Origin: Triatoma infestans
Lineage: Eukaryota; Arthropoda; Insecta; Hemiptera; Reduviidae
NCBI GenBank assembly: GCA_011037195.1
Contig: JAAEAF010002672.1
Span: forward strand, 1-64,000
Length of the DNA: 64,000 nucleotides
Direction of reading: 5' to 3'
Below, one piece after another: positions 20,690 through 31,991 of this stretch; position 1 is the stretch's first letter; each line of letters begins with the position of its first letter. A model generated the notes under the pieces. That model was not told where the DNA came from. It saw only the letters and a program-made list of their open reading frames with translations, and did no database searches. The translations under genes were made by a program, and so were the position numbers.

Positions 20690-22560
20690 GTACTAACGGA
20701 TTCGGATCTGAATCTAGGTGGAGATGGAATTTTCTGTAACGGTTTTGAGCAACTTGGAAGACGAAAGGAACAGTAAGATCTTTATGTATAGTTTGATTAG
20801 AGATTAGGTGCTCCGCTCCGCTATGGAGCGGAGAATTTTGGATTGTAAGATTGGATTCATGGGAGATTTAAACCCCATAATTCAATAGACACAGATAGGT
20901 TTTAATCTAGTAATGTAAATTAGTCTTTTGCTGTCGAGGGAGAGTTTTGATCTGTTGACTAGGAGGCTTTTAATTAGTCGGACACGTCGGTTGAGTTTTG
21001 TCCTTTCAAGTCCTGTATGAGGATTCCAGATAAGTCTTAAACCATTAACAAATGGTCAAACTTCGTTGACTAGAAGAATTGGATTGTACTAGACTGCAGG
21101 AATAATACGACGAAGGTTAGTTATTACCGCATCATAATTACTGGCCAAGACATCTGTGTCATCAGCGAGGTAAGTAAGATATTATATTTTTATTTCTGTT
21201 ATCCATCCATAAGTAAGTAAGATAGTGTAGAAATTCAGTGGGATATCTGCAGTTATACTAAAGCAGAGGATGGGACTGCTGTATCAGTTTGATTGAAAGG
21301 GAAGAAGGATGTTCCGATTTGCACTCGAAAATATCTGTAAATCAAGTAGGATTTTAGGACGGAAGGATGCCATCAAGCTCCCAGAACAATTCAAGTTGGC
21401 ATACACGATCGAAGTCGAACAGACTACCAGAACAGACTGTTTCTTCTCAAGGGAGGTCGCAATGATTTCTACAACGCGATGAGACTGTTATATGGTGGAG
21501 TGTTGACGCCTTAATCCAAAATGTGGTAAGAGAGAATGTTAGATGATTCGAGGATGGGAAGAGTTTCTCAAGTATTTTGGCCAGCACTGGCAATAAACTA
21601 ATAGGACAGTGTGATGAAGGAAGATGGTGTGGTTTATTAGGATTGAAAATCGGACGAATTATGGAAAATTTCCATAGAGTGGAAAATAGGCGGTACGGAA
21701 ACTTGCGTTGTAAATACTGGTGAGGAAAATACAGCTATTTTTGGAAGTTTATGCAGGATGGTTGGGGTGATAAGATCGACGTGTGATTTTTTTACGGAGA
21801 GATTTCTAATGTATGTGAACATCTGATGGAGTAAATGGTTTTGTTGGGAGGGAAAAAGGAAGGTGAGTTTCAAAATCTTCTAAGAAGGATTCTTGGAACT
21901 GGAGATCGATAATATCAGTATTTGGAGTGAAAACAAATAAGTGGCAAACAAGTAACCTTTATCTTCGTCGGCTACGGCATTGAGCCATCATCACATCTAA
22001 GTGGAGAGGGTACGGATTTGTAGAAGAAGATTCTTTTGGAAGCACTCCAGAGAGATTTGTCTTCGGTAGTTAAATATAAAGTGTTATGCATTATTCTTGA
22101 AAGCGTTGTTCTCGTAGCTCAGATTTAAGTAAGCCAGTCAGTATGTTATATTTTCGCTTATCAGACAGATGGCGAAAGCAATGCCATTAGGCTCGTGCAT
22201 GCGGCTTGTCCGTCTTCACACGTCAGTCGTGTGAGGACGTTGTGTTTTGTAGTGCGTGTGGATGCCAGATAGAGTTTTGTAAAGACGTGGTAAAGTATTG
22301 TACTACATTATCAGCTCTTCAGTCGTCTTAAGTGAAGTGCGTAAGTTTAATTTGTCTTCCAGTTGCGATTGGAATTGTTTCCAACCTACTAGACCGTGTG
22401 CACGAGATGGCTTAGGAATGCTAGGAAAGGGCCCCGTCCGAGTAATTATAACGGGACTATGGTCTGAGGAGAGCTCAGTTAGTGTTAAAATTTCAAAATA
22501 ATGGCATATTTGGGAAGTTATTAAGATATCGAAGTTATCAGGGAGGGCCAGGTTAACAAG
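20690..22560 (-). pseudogene. Jockey-like LINE remnant (endonuclease to reverse transcriptase)
   Basis: Read on the minus strand from high to low coordinates: 'LSSDHSPVIITRTGPFPS' (end of the endonuclease, about 22430-22480), a linker 'GLVGWKQFQSQLEDKLNL' (about 22340-22400), 'PVLAKILEKL' (about 21560), 'LFDFDRVCQLELFWELDGIL' (about 21370-21430), and 'LADDTDVLASNYDAVITN' (about 21120-21175). The last is the palm motif. These are in order for Jockey/CR1-type ORF2, but the frames are broken many times. No open frame of useful length remains. Confidence 0.65.
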
Positions 22561-22639
22561 AAAGTAGGGCAGTAGTTGGGCTGTTCATGTGAGATATTAC
22601 TGAAGTTGGCATTACTGCAATTCTTCTTTAATTTCTTTC

Positions 22640-23270
22640 ATGTTACGAAGAACCACTCTGGAAGCTTCATCTTTTTCAAATGGTAAGTGCTTTTTATTGT
22701 TAAGAATTGTTATTCAATGCTTTTATTGTTAAGATAGTGATCAACTGCTCTTTCGCGTTTATTGTATTTGTGATACCTTACCGCGCTTTTTTGTTTTACT
22801 TTTTCTGGAAACATCTCAGACCATCTTTTAGATTTATTAATTGGAGACGCAGGTGATTACCAGTATGTTATTTAAGTGTGACTTGTAAATGTGCCGAATT
22901 ATTATCTGCACCAATTACATTTTTGAGGTCCATTATTCAGGCCGATACATAGGTGGTGGCTTATGACCGCTGATGGAAGATCGCTTTCCTCAGGCAAAAC
23001 GCTAATTTATTATGAGTAGGGAACTCTGAGACGTATTATTGTTGTGACAGCAATGAACGTGGTTGTGAAGTTGAGGCCTGAGATAAGTTTACACATCTCT
23101 GGGAAGTTAGTAATGAGGAAGTGACGAAAACAACTTACCGCGCTTTTTTGTTTTACTTTTTCTGGAGACATCTCAGACCATCTTTTAGATTTATTAACTG
23201 GAGACGCAGGTGATAAGTCCCCTGGCGTAGAAGCTCCCCCAATATCGATTTCGCTTTGGCCCATGGCCTA
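22640..23270 (-). pseudogene. LINE-related ORF1 scrap with an 85-bp direct duplication
   Basis: The frame 23264-23010 starts 'MGQSEIDIGGASTPGDLSPA' and continues with 'NKSKRWSEMSPEKVKQKS'. The DNA for the second part (about 23133-23218) is repeated nearly exactly at about 22778-22863. The text resembles the N-terminus of LINE ORF1 but I recognise no domain. Confidence 0.35.
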
Positions 23271-23638
23271 AGTTGGCCGATAGGGTAATAAAATATATTT
23301 ATATTATAAAAGGAAAAACAGAAAATGCTCGAAGAAATTTGTAGGTAGGAAAAAGCAATAGAAGGTACGGTAAGAATTAGCAGTAGAAAGTTGATTTTTA
23401 TCGAAACACTTCGAGGTTATACTGCGAGGTTTGTTCAATAACACCGATTTTAAACTTCTTTTTTTATGAACACAAGAACATCTTAATTAATACTAAGTAC
23501 ACTACCAACTAAATAAAAGTTATGAACTTATAAAGATAATAGTTTTATTCACTGGCTGGACTTAAATAACAGCAAGAAGTTACAAAACGAGTTCGCTATT
23601 TTGGTTACCAGCTGAGAATATCTGGTGCTGGTGTAATG

Positions 23639-23702
23639 TGCGCTCTACCGTCATGATTCTGGTATAGTGTGCGCTCTACCGTCATGATTCTGGTATAGTG
23701 TA
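23639..23702. repeat. Two-copy 31-bp tandem repeat
   Basis: The unit 'cgctctaccgtcatgattct' plus eleven more bases occurs twice in a row without change. The rest of 23271-24156 shows nothing recognisable. Confidence 0.8.
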
Positions 23703-24156
23703 CACTATCGCCAAAAATAAAAATTAAAACTACTTATTTTCAAAACAATTATCACGACTGAACGTTACTGATGGTCACTCCTCATGACGGTAAGCGCACG
23801 AAAATAGATTAGTGATCGACTTATTTTCGAGATTGGCCGGATACGTTTTTTTTTTTATCAAAATCAATTTACGGGCGGCTACCGAGGAATAGATTACTAA
23901 ATAACTTAATCTAGTAAGGTTATACTAGAGAACAGCATATATTTTATACAGTAGATATCAACAGGGTTGGTAGTGCGCACCCGACACCGCTCTAAGGATC
24001 GGAGAGTCTCAGTGAGTCATGTTTTAGTGCATGGTCACCTAAACATTTCGATTACAAAAAAAAATTGTCAATGGGAAATAAAATAATAACAATGATGATA
24101 ATTACAATAATATAAATTTTAAAATAAAAAATGACTTTTTCTTTAAATATAATTAC

Positions 24157-24553
24157 CTGATATTCTCCGCAAAGTGTATGCGCATAAACGATTAACGTCA
24201 CTGCACTACATGTGATTACATTACCACCCCAGAAAAATGCTGATGCCACATTTATATAAGCAAGTACTATTCCAGTAACATTGTTGTATAATTTAACAGG
24301 ATACCAAACTTCCTGGGGCATTAAGTGGGTAATTCCATCGGGATCGTCTGGTTGATACATTCTGTCGTTTGTTAACAGATCAGTCAATGGTCTGATTGCT
24401 GTTTGCGATACACCGGCGGCTATAGTAAAAATGTTGATAAATCTGGTTAAAAGTTTTCTCTGTTTTATGGTTTCTTCTTGAATGTTATTTAATAATTGTT
24501 TGGTCTCTTCATCTAAGGTATCTCCATATTCGTATAAGCCTTCTCCCATAGAT
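24157..24553 (-). CDS. Odorant receptor exon 2 (TM3-TM4)
   Basis: Between acceptor 'attcag' and donor GTAATT; starts with one base completing a split codon and ends in phase 0. It encodes an intracellular 'EETKQLLNNIQEETIKQRKL' stretch, a hydrophobic helix, an extracellular loop, then 'GIVLAYINVASAFFWGGN' and 'LIVYAHTLCGEYQ'. This is the most typical receptor exon in the window. Confidence 0.8.
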
Positions 24554-25199
24554 CTGAATAAAACATGTAAAAATACAAATATAAGATAAAACTATTTATT
24601 TTAGTTTTAGTGATGATCAATCAGTCTCCTTTCAATCAATCTTGAAGATACATGTCACTTTACAGATACATTTCTTCCACTTTTAGAAGAAGGTACCATT
24701 AACGCTCATATCCGCCGGTCCACGTATAATATCCTTTCATTTCATTTCTTTCACTTTCAGCAGAAGGGATCATTAATGTTTATACCGCCGGTATACCGTT
24801 TTTATTTTTGCGCTGCGACAGGTGTGGTCATTAGAGCCTCTCAATATTTTTCGTCATCAACCTTCTCTACGTAGTTTGTTACTTCAATCGCTATAAATAG
24901 TTTTATAAAATTTTTGGTCTTTTAATTATTTAATGAATAACAATGATTTCATCCGAGATTTTTTTGATGTGGATAGTCTTGATATCTATTTCTAACGACG
25001 GGTGAACACCCGTCCATGAACAAAAAAATGAAGCAGCCAATCACAGAAATGCTTTCATCCAGTATTTCTAGTGCACTCACTTTTTGATGTGGAGAAATGA
25101 AGGTTCGATTCCTGTGAGCATTCAATCTATGCTGACTAGCATTAATAAGAAGAAGTATGGAGAGCTCCACTTACTAGTTGTACTGGTAGGAAGGTGCGT

Positions 25200-25640
25200 T
25201 AAGAGATAAGGGAACCGTTGTTTGTAGTCCATACGTGCTCTGCCGTCTGGCACTTCTTACATTTGGTTTTTTCATTTCTTATCAGGGAAAAACTCTGATC
25301 CTTTGCAGCATTATGTACCCAAATATTCTGACTATTACTTTTTTTTGGGTAGTAATTGCATGTCTATTTTGCATGTCTTTTACATAATAATGATATGATT
25401 TCCGGTGACTTCGTAATGGGAAATGGGAAGCTTCGATCAAACGATTTAGCAACACCTAAAGAATGTAAAATTGATAGTTTTTTTTCGGAGCATTTAGTTT
25501 GGAAACTTTTCGTTGGTCAGACAAGCTTGGCTTCATTTTTAGACAGTTATTTCAGCAACTGCTGCTCCTTTTGGATATTAAGTTTATCTTTGTCGGACTC
25601 GATTGCTGTTATCAAATTAAAAGAAAAGCATGAAATGATA
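25200..25640 (-). pseudogene. Degenerate transposon-derived frame
   Basis: Minus-strand pieces read 'SDKDKLNIQKEQQLLK', 'FDRSFPFPITKSPEI' and 'NIWVHNAAKDQSF'. The order recalls an uncharacterised insect transposon ORF family in which a '...F-D-x-x-x-x-L-P-F-P...' block precedes a 'Y-N-x-G-x-H-N-x-x-x-x-x' block. Several stops interrupt it. The match is from memory of motif style only. Confidence 0.25.
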
Positions 25641-25789
25641 CTGTAGAGAAAACCTTGATGTTACCACTCTAAGAATCAATTTCCTGAAAAGCCGTATCAA
25701 ATAAGTAAGCTAAATCTACTTTACTGAAAAGTTATCTATCTTGATTATACATATATTGAATATATGTATGGAAAGTTTAGTGACATGCA

Positions 25790-26010
25790 GCTGGCCGTGA
25801 ATGGTTAAGTAAGGGGAAGTAATGCGATCGTACCAGATTTTCGAAATTGCGTTTTTAACGGAAATAATGATTTGGGGTTCCCCTGAATACGAAAAAAATC
25901 TGGTGTTTCCGGACTTTCTCTCACTTCAGTATTCAAAATTGTAATTGACAAATTTTATAGTCATTGTAACAAAATTAATGAAATTCGTCGTATTGTGAAA
26001 GAAATGGAAT
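25790..26010. repeat. Partial copy of the dispersed repeat
   Basis: Shares 'gaagtaatgcgatcgtacca', 'tggggttcccctgaatac' and 'aaaattgtaattgacaaatt' with the copies at 27.3, 52.5 and 60.8 kb. Confidence 0.6.
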
Positions 26011-26187
26011 GAATAAAAATTTTAAGTACATATACTGACGGATGGAGCCTCCTTCTAAAAGTGAATGAAATGAAGTGACCGGGTATTTTATGTAACTTCA
26101 AGAATGACTCAAAGAACAATGTACAATATTACAATATACTTTATATTGTAATTTTCCAAGTTTTAATCAAAAGTATAAGTTCATTAC

Positions 26188-26513
26188 CTTGAGATCCTCG
26201 TCAATTCTTCTTTATGAAACTGGACATTAATTGGACTAAACATTAGTATTATAACCATAATAATCATATGTATACTCTCTGTAAGTATTTGAAAATTGTT
26301 TGGTCATTGTATAATTGTCTTCACAAGGACATACATCCAGAAAAAGCCATTCAAAAAGTTGTAAATCGTAAAGATCAGCCATGCACCATAGTGGAATGGT
26401 GATCTTTTCAACCAAGGTGCCAAGTAAGCGCCACTGAAGTAGTAACTGAATCTGTAACTCTCTTTCAATCCTTTCCATAAAGACTCTTCTGACTTTTCAA
26501 TGGACACCTTCAA
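26188..26513 (-). pseudogene. Odorant receptor first recognised exon (TM1-TM2) with an internal TGA
   Basis: The frame reads 'GLKESYRFSYYFSGAYLAPW' and a hydrophobic helix, then TGA at 26304-26306. It resumes in the same frame with 'ILTESIHMIIMVIILMF' and ends at donor GTAATG (26187-26182), leaving two bases for exon 2. The frame agreement on both sides shows that the TGA is a nonsense change in a real exon. The 5' limit is uncertain: the frame has no ATG, and a stop lies 27 bases above 26513. Confidence 0.65.
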
Positions 26514-27319
26514 ATAAGTATTACTAATTATTGTTTTTTAAAATAGCGAATAAATGAAGTAAGTTGAAGAAATCTATATTAATTATAATTATTTTGCAAA
26601 CCTTCATATAGAAGCACCTTATTCTTACACAAACCAATTATAAACTAAAGATTTATAAAACAACACTTATTTTATTCTATCCAGAAAGTCGATTTCACTT
26701 AGGTATTAATCATTTCATGTTTTACCCTTGTATTTTGTCTTACATTAATATTTAATTTAAAAAAAACATTCTCGGTTGAGACATATTACTAAATTATACA
26801 CCTGGTGCAATATTGTACAGTCCAGACTTGCTACATCCTATCAGTTCTGTTGTAGAAGTATCATTTCAAATATTCAATAATATATTTATCAAACGACTTG
26901 TCAACCTCAACTTACCGCAGACACTCAGATGATGACGTTATGTATCGCTTTACAACACTAAATAATCCATGCATTTTTCTCATATCTACTACAAATACAG
27001 TTCTTCATTTATTATTTAGGTGAATCCCAATTTAATTGGTTTGTAATTCAACATTATAATGCAGAATTAAGAAAACTGGGAACAAAGAAAAAAAACTTGA
27101 TATTGACTTTATGAAAATTAAAATTGTACGGAGCATATCATCAGGGAAGTAAAATTTATGTATTATTCTTAACCTTTCTTCCTTTTCCTTAACCTCTCTT
27201 TTTCCATGCTCCATTCCATATTTGACCAATCAGCTAGCTCTGATCTCTTTCGCTACTCCCATTCATAGACCTTCCACTCTCCATCAACAATGAGCCATCT
27301 TTACTTTCTCTGATCTAAT

Positions 27320-27650
27320 AAAGAGGAAGTACTGTGATCGAAGCAGATTTTCGAAATCGAGTGTTTCCCAGAGATACATGTTTTGGGGTTCCCTGAATAC
27401 GGAAAAAGTTTTTAGCGAATGGTCTGTAAATGTGTGCGCGCGTGCGTGTGTGTGTATGTGTTTTAACAGAATATCTCATAAATGAAAAGTTGCAAGAAGC
27501 TCTAACTTGGTATTCCATTTAGACACTGCTTCCGCATCAGACTCTGACATCATCAGATATCGGACAAAATCCATCAACCGGAAGTGTGAATTTGCTGGAG
27601 GTTTTACCAGGTTTTTCGTAATTTCATCAAAAACAAATTTTTAAGGAAAA
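27320..27650. repeat. Copy of the dispersed repeat with a GT-rich tract
   Basis: Contains 'gaggaagtactgtgatcgaa', 'ttggggttccctgaatacgg', a (TG)n tract at 27431-27460 and the 'ccggaagtgtgaatttgctg' core. It matches the 60.8-kb copy block for block. The flanking 26520-27320 and 27650-27950 hold no gene I can see. Confidence 0.65.
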
Positions 27651-27949
27651 AGAATTGTTTCGTAGAAATCGGAAATAGTACCCTCAAACGTAGCATATTC
27701 TGCATGTATTATTTGTAAGCAATATCAATCGCTTACCATACTGGCGCATTCTACAATTTTCTCCTTCTCACCAAAAGAAAAATTTTTGCTTGATATGTAA
27801 TTTCCATATTTAAAAATATTTTGCGTTTCACACTAAATGGAATTAGGGGCGCAAGCCCACCTCCGCCCCTAATTTCAATTAGACATGAATTGCAAAACAA
27901 TGTATAAAACCAAAAATAAGATCAAAAGTATTTTTTTTCCTGTTGCTGT

Positions 27950-28900
27950 GTATCAAGGCTTACATTTCCTTTCAGGGACTTCACCCCCGCATCCCAATCT
28001 TTTCTACTAACTGAATTAATTACTTCAATAAACGCTTCCATGACTGGGTGCTTCATCGAGGCAAAGGTCTGCCGAATCTCTTTTACACTGATTACAATTT
28101 CTTTTCTTTCCTCCTGTGTTCTGGTACCAGAAAATATTTCAGTAGGAGTAGGCTTTAAATTGAATGGTTTTTTCCATGTTATGGGCGTCTAAATTTCGAT
28201 ACCTAAAACTTTGGGGGACCTGGTAACGCAGGAATCTCTTCCTCGGTGAGCCCCTTAAACCTGTTGCTTTTGGTGATTTCTAAAAAGGAGTCTCCAACAA
28301 AAGTTGAGCCATACACTGCTTTTTCCTTAGTATTTTATTTTCCTCTATGTATTTTGGACATTTTGCATCCGTTGCAAGGTGATTCCTCTGGCAGTTAATG
28401 CACTCTATTTTCTCCATATCATACTGATCTGCGTTGAACAGTCTCCTACATTTACTGCATCTTGTCTGCCCTTTACACTGGATGCTTGAATGTCAATATC
28501 GGAGACAATTCAAACATGGTCTCCTATGAGGAACCTAGGGCTCCAGTCTGAATCTCGTTTTAATAAAGTGACATGCCTCGGAAGTTTCTGACTATCGAAG
28601 GTCAAGAAACAAGTTCCGGAGGCCTTTTATCGGATTTTTTATATACTCTTTCTACCTTTATCACCGAAATTTCACTGCGAAGGTGATGTAGAATTTCCTT
28701 CTCTGGAAAGGATACTTTCATCCCCCTAATGACCCTCTTCGAATAAATTCATTATTCTGGAACATAAGTTCTAAAGTTTCGTTTATCCACACCACTGTGA
28801 TAGATAGTTAGCCGCTTCAGGTGTTCTGTTATGATTTTCATTCGGTTTTTCCCGACAGCTCTGATATCCACCATATCAATTGAATAGCTGTTGTACTCTT
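27950..28900 (-). pseudogene. LINE gag-like ORF1 remnant with zinc knuckles
   Basis: From high to low coordinates the minus strand shows zinc-knuckle-like units 'CKGQTRCSKC' and 'CINCQRNHLATDAKCPKY' (about 28360-28500), then 'KEIRQTFASMKHPVMEAFI' and 'KDWDAGVKSLKGNVS' (about 27965-28100). This order is typical of ORF1 proteins of Jockey/CR1-type insect LINEs. Stops and frameshifts make it non-functional. No ORF2 follows on that side. Confidence 0.55.
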
Positions 28901-29502
28901 TATATATCCATTTACCGTATGTGACACAATCGATGATTGGTCGTCGGAATAGAAGGGGGAAAGTGGGCGTGGTTTAAGTGTTCATCCAGTTCGATGATTG
29001 GCCGATAGAGAGGCGGTGGGGGAAGGGGGTATAGGCTTAAGACCTCGTCGAGTTCGAGGATTGGTCGGGGGAGAGGGTGGGGAAAAGTGGGCGTGGCTTG
29101 GGAGGGTGAGGATGGAGAGGGGGTCGGGTCAAGGCCGTAACTAAAGGGGGCCGGGGGTGAGGGGAAAGTTGCCCCTCAAAAAAAAGGTGGGCCAGAACCG
29201 CAATTTCTCCCCTACTTTTAGGTAGTGTAAGAAGTAAAGTTAAGTTAGTATAAGGCATAGGTTTAGGTTAGCATTAATTAATCTAGTTTAGGTTTAGATT
29301 AATAATTTAGTCAGTAAATTTAGGATTTAGGAAGAAAATAATTTAGGGATTAGTGAAGGGTTAACGGTGAGAAGAGAACGGCCGAAAGAGGACTGACGAA
29401 GAGAAGGAGGGGTGGAATTGGGAGGAGAGAGAGGAAGGTTAGGACCGATAGCAGCAGAGAGAGGTTGCGCGAGAGCAACACCACAGTAGGGGGCCCCTAA
29501 GT
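28901..29502. other. No gene; GC-richer repeat-like DNA
   Basis: It holds three variants of a block around 'cgatgattggtcg' followed by 'aaagtgggcgtgg' (28930-29100), which look like decayed tandem copies, then 'ttaggttaggtt'-style runs near 29240-29330. No open frame of note. Confidence 0.4.
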
Positions 29503-30485
29503 TGTTAAGTTTGTGTTTTATTTGCTAAAACGTCAGGTCGACGGATTTCCCGGCTGTCGGATAAAGTAACGACACCCCAAAGGGGATAGTGATAGCCGCT
29601 AGGAATATATATAGTAAATACGTAAGCGTAAAGAACTGTTGAGAAGGTGATCAATTTGTGAAGTTAGAGAAGCCAGCAGAAAAACATAAGAGGAAGTGAG
29701 GAATAGAAAAAGAACAGTGAGGTTCAAGAAAGACGAAAACTGTAATTAGTGTAAAAACGAGAGCAGGAATAGGAAATAGGTTAGGTCGGAGATATTTTTC
29801 TTTTTATATTATTTTAATAAGGTTTAATTTTAGTTTATTTCTTATTTCATTGTAATATTTTTTTTATCTTTTCTTTTTATTTTCTTAAAAAAGTGTATTT
29901 GTTGATTTTGTTTAATTATATGTGTGATTTTGTAGAAAAATGTATTCTTATTAAACCCACGTGTTTGTTAGCTTCGATTAGCTGAAACACTAGTAGCAGT
30001 TGGAACTGTATAACTGACATGAGTACAGTGGGCTGAGTGAGACTAGGTGTCAGACTGCCAAGCAGTATATAACCAGATCGATTCCGGTCGGGCCAGCTTT
30101 TTTTTTATTCTTTTTATTTTAGTTGTTTTTTTTATTTTTTTTACTTCCTCTTATTTCTTTTTTTTTGCATTTTTCTTATTTACATTAATTTTTTTAATAT
30201 TTTTTCCGTGTTTTTTGAGTTGCACTTCATTTCTTCTTTTTTATTTCTTTTTTTTTCTTCTCTCTTTCGTTCTTTTTTTTCCCCTCTCCCTCCCTTTTTC
30301 TACCTTTTCTTTTCCTTTAGTTTTATTGTTTTCATTCCCCTTTTTTATTTTTATTTCTATTTTGCTTCTTTTAATTTGCCTGTTTTTCCTTTCGCCCTCC
30401 TTGATTTAGAATCCCCCCTTCTCCACTGTTCTAGCTGAGGTGACTTTGCTCCGGTTTGGGAGCTACTAAGCGGGAGAGTGTAACA
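29503..30485 (+). repeat. Candidate 5' LTR of a Gypsy-class element
   Basis: The right edge is firm: 'GTGTAACA' ends three bases before the primer site. The left edge is a guess. 'TGTTA' at 29503 mirrors the terminal TAACA; 'TGTAAGAAG' at 29226 is another option and would give a 1260-bp LTR. No 3' LTR is in the window to settle it. A long pyrimidine-rich tract fills 30100-30420. Confidence 0.4.
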
Positions 30486-30488
30486 TTT

Positions 30489-30506
30489 TGGCGCCCAACG
30501 TGGGGC
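30489..30506 (+). promoter_or_regulatory. Primer-binding site, tRNA-Lys type
   Basis: 'TGGCGCCCAACGTGGGGC' is the standard primer site complementary to the 3' end of tRNA-Lys, also used by Gypsy-class elements of the Osvaldo/Ulysses type. Confidence 0.85.
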
Positions 30507-30703
30507 TATGAGGAGCAAGGGGAGCCACTAATTTTTTCAAGTTTGTTGCGTCTGTTCCACGGCAAAGCTTGTTTTTCTCTCGTTGTTTGTTTAGTCTGTG
30601 TTTTCTAAGTAACGCAGTTTGGCGGAAAGGAACCATCTTAGGAGAGGAAAACTTTATGCCTTATTGTCTGCCTACCTTATTAAATTTGAGTTTAATGCTA
30701 AAA

Positions 30704-31969
30704 ATGGACGTTTACCGTTTAATTAAAGATGAAATTCAATATGAGTTGAGGATAAGAGGACTCAGGGATGACGGCACTTGTTCCGAGCTAAGGAAAAAGC
30801 TTCATAGTGCGCTAGTTAAAGATATAAAGCCCGATACCGCTATAGTTTCTTTGCTTGACTCCAAAGAGGAGCTGGAGGTTTGTGAGCGTAAATTCCGATT
30901 CCTACACGAGGCCGTTTCAGGTATAGACGAGGACACGGAAGAAAACGAACTAAAGCGCCTAGACGCTCGATTATGGCATTTGTATCACCGATTGGCAAGA
31001 CTCCCGCGCGACGCGCATACAGAAAAGGTTATCGGTAATTTGATAGAACGGGTGCAAGACATGTGGGCCGATGTTCGGGAGGGTTTGCAAGAGTCGGGAA
31101 AGCAAAGAACGGAGCCTTCGTTGTATCAGGAATTAGCCCAAGCGGAGTGCCAGGAGGGTACCTCTCGTCAGCAACCCCTGAAGAAACCAGTACCACTCCC
31201 CCCAGAACGATCTCTATCGCCTCCCAGGGATCCAAAAAAGTATCTACGGGAATCCTTGACTCCCCCTTCTGTGGCGCCAACCCTAGATCAACTGAGGCAG
31301 CAACTTAAGGACATTGAGCGTAACATTAGGGAGAGGGAGCGGAAAGAAGCAGATATTGCTCCTATCGATAGTCGATACCCTACCAGAGACCCTAAGCTAT
31401 ACAAATGGGGCCTCACGTTTACAGGAGATGCGTCCGGCGTGTCGTTGGCTAATTTTCTGAAAGAAGTTGAAGAGCGAATGTTTGCTAGGGGACTTTCGGA
31501 GCAGGACTTGTTTCGTGGAGCTTCGGATCTCTTATCGGGTAACGCGAAGATCTGGTTCCGCGCGAACAAGCACAAGATGTTGTGCTGGAGCGATTTAGTA
31601 AGGGAACTAAAAACCCACTTCCAGGACCCCGATTATGATGAACGGTTAATGCTGGAAATCCGACGGCGTACCCAGGGAACGGATGAACCGCCACATGTTT
31701 ATATATCCAAAATGAATTGCCTTTTCAATCGGCTCAGTGAACCCCTCACCGAGCAACAAAAATTGCGCATCGTGGAGAAGAATATTAAAAGGGATCATTT
31801 GCCTTTTGTCGCCCAGGCTCAGTACAGTAACCTGGAGGAATTAGAACGCATCCTTACACGGCTAGACACATGGACAATTAGAGCCGAGAGGTATAGGGAA
31901 CCCCCAGTGAAAGGATTGCTGGAGCCGGAGTTGGGACACCGCCCCCGGAAACAGTCGACCGCAGTATAA
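30704..31969 (+). CDS. Gypsy-class gag
   Basis: The likely start is the ATG at 30704 ('MDVYRLIKDEIQYEL'); the frame is open upstream, with other ATGs at 30656 and 30692. The N-terminus looks SAP-like, the middle is proline-rich, and the region from about residue 220 is a retrotransposon gag capsid domain with 'SEQDLFRGASDLLSGNAKIW' and 'DERLMLEIRRRTQGTDE'. It ends 'RPRKQSTAV' without any CCHC zinc knuckle, although the capsid domain in this group is normally followed by one. A small deletion before the pol frame may have removed it. The reading frame is intact otherwise. Confidence 0.75.
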   Translation: MDVYRLIKDEIQYELRIRGLRDDGTCSELRKKLHSALVKDIKPDTAIVSLLDSKEELEVCERKFRFLHEAVSGIDEDTEENELKRLDARLWHLYHRLARLPRDAHTEKVIGNLIERVQDMWADVREGLQESGKQRTEPSLYQELAQAECQEGTSRQQPLKKPVPLPPERSLSPPRDPKKYLRESLTPPSVAPTLDQLRQQLKDIERNIRERERKEADIAPIDSRYPTRDPKLYKWGLTFTGDASGVSLANFLKEVEERMFARGLSEQDLFRGASDLLSGNAKIWFRANKHKMLCWSDLVRELKTHFQDPDYDERLMLEIRRRTQGTDEPPHVYISKMNCLFNRLSEPLTEQQKLRIVEKNIKRDHLPFVAQAQYSNLEELERILTRLDTWTIRAERYREPPVKGLLEPELGHRPRKQSTAV

Positions 31970-31991
31970 CAGTCACGGCGCCCCGCCAAGA

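Larger units (their letters stand above)
12967..26513 (-). pseudogene. Insect odorant receptor (7tm_6) gene, six exons, in-frame stop
   Basis: Insect odorant receptors are seven-transmembrane ligand-gated channel subunits that work with Orco in sensory neuron membranes. Six exons were found by splice sites and phase: 26513-26188, 24553-24157, 20408-20245, 13558-13459, 13380-13273 and 13161-12967. Every junction has GT and AG borders and the phases agree throughout (2, 0, 2, 0, 0), giving about 430 residues, the normal family size. The C-terminus has the family's 'TAGGF...ATF' block. A TGA at 26304-26306 interrupts the first exon, and no ATG precedes 26513 in frame, so a further 5' exon is missing or unseen. 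The gene is probably a pseudogene or null allele. The 6.7-kb intron between exons 3 and 4 hosts the chimeric LTR element in the opposite orientation. Confidence 0.75.

Noticed and set aside
24949..25170. A 73-codon frame near a perfect 8-bp inverted repeat (gacgggtg...cacccgtc)
   Set aside because: The inverted repeat is too short to mean much, and the frame has no recognisable domain.
30047..30438. Two open frames rich in Phe and Leu
   Set aside because: They come from the pyrimidine-rich tract in the candidate LTR and have no coding signal.
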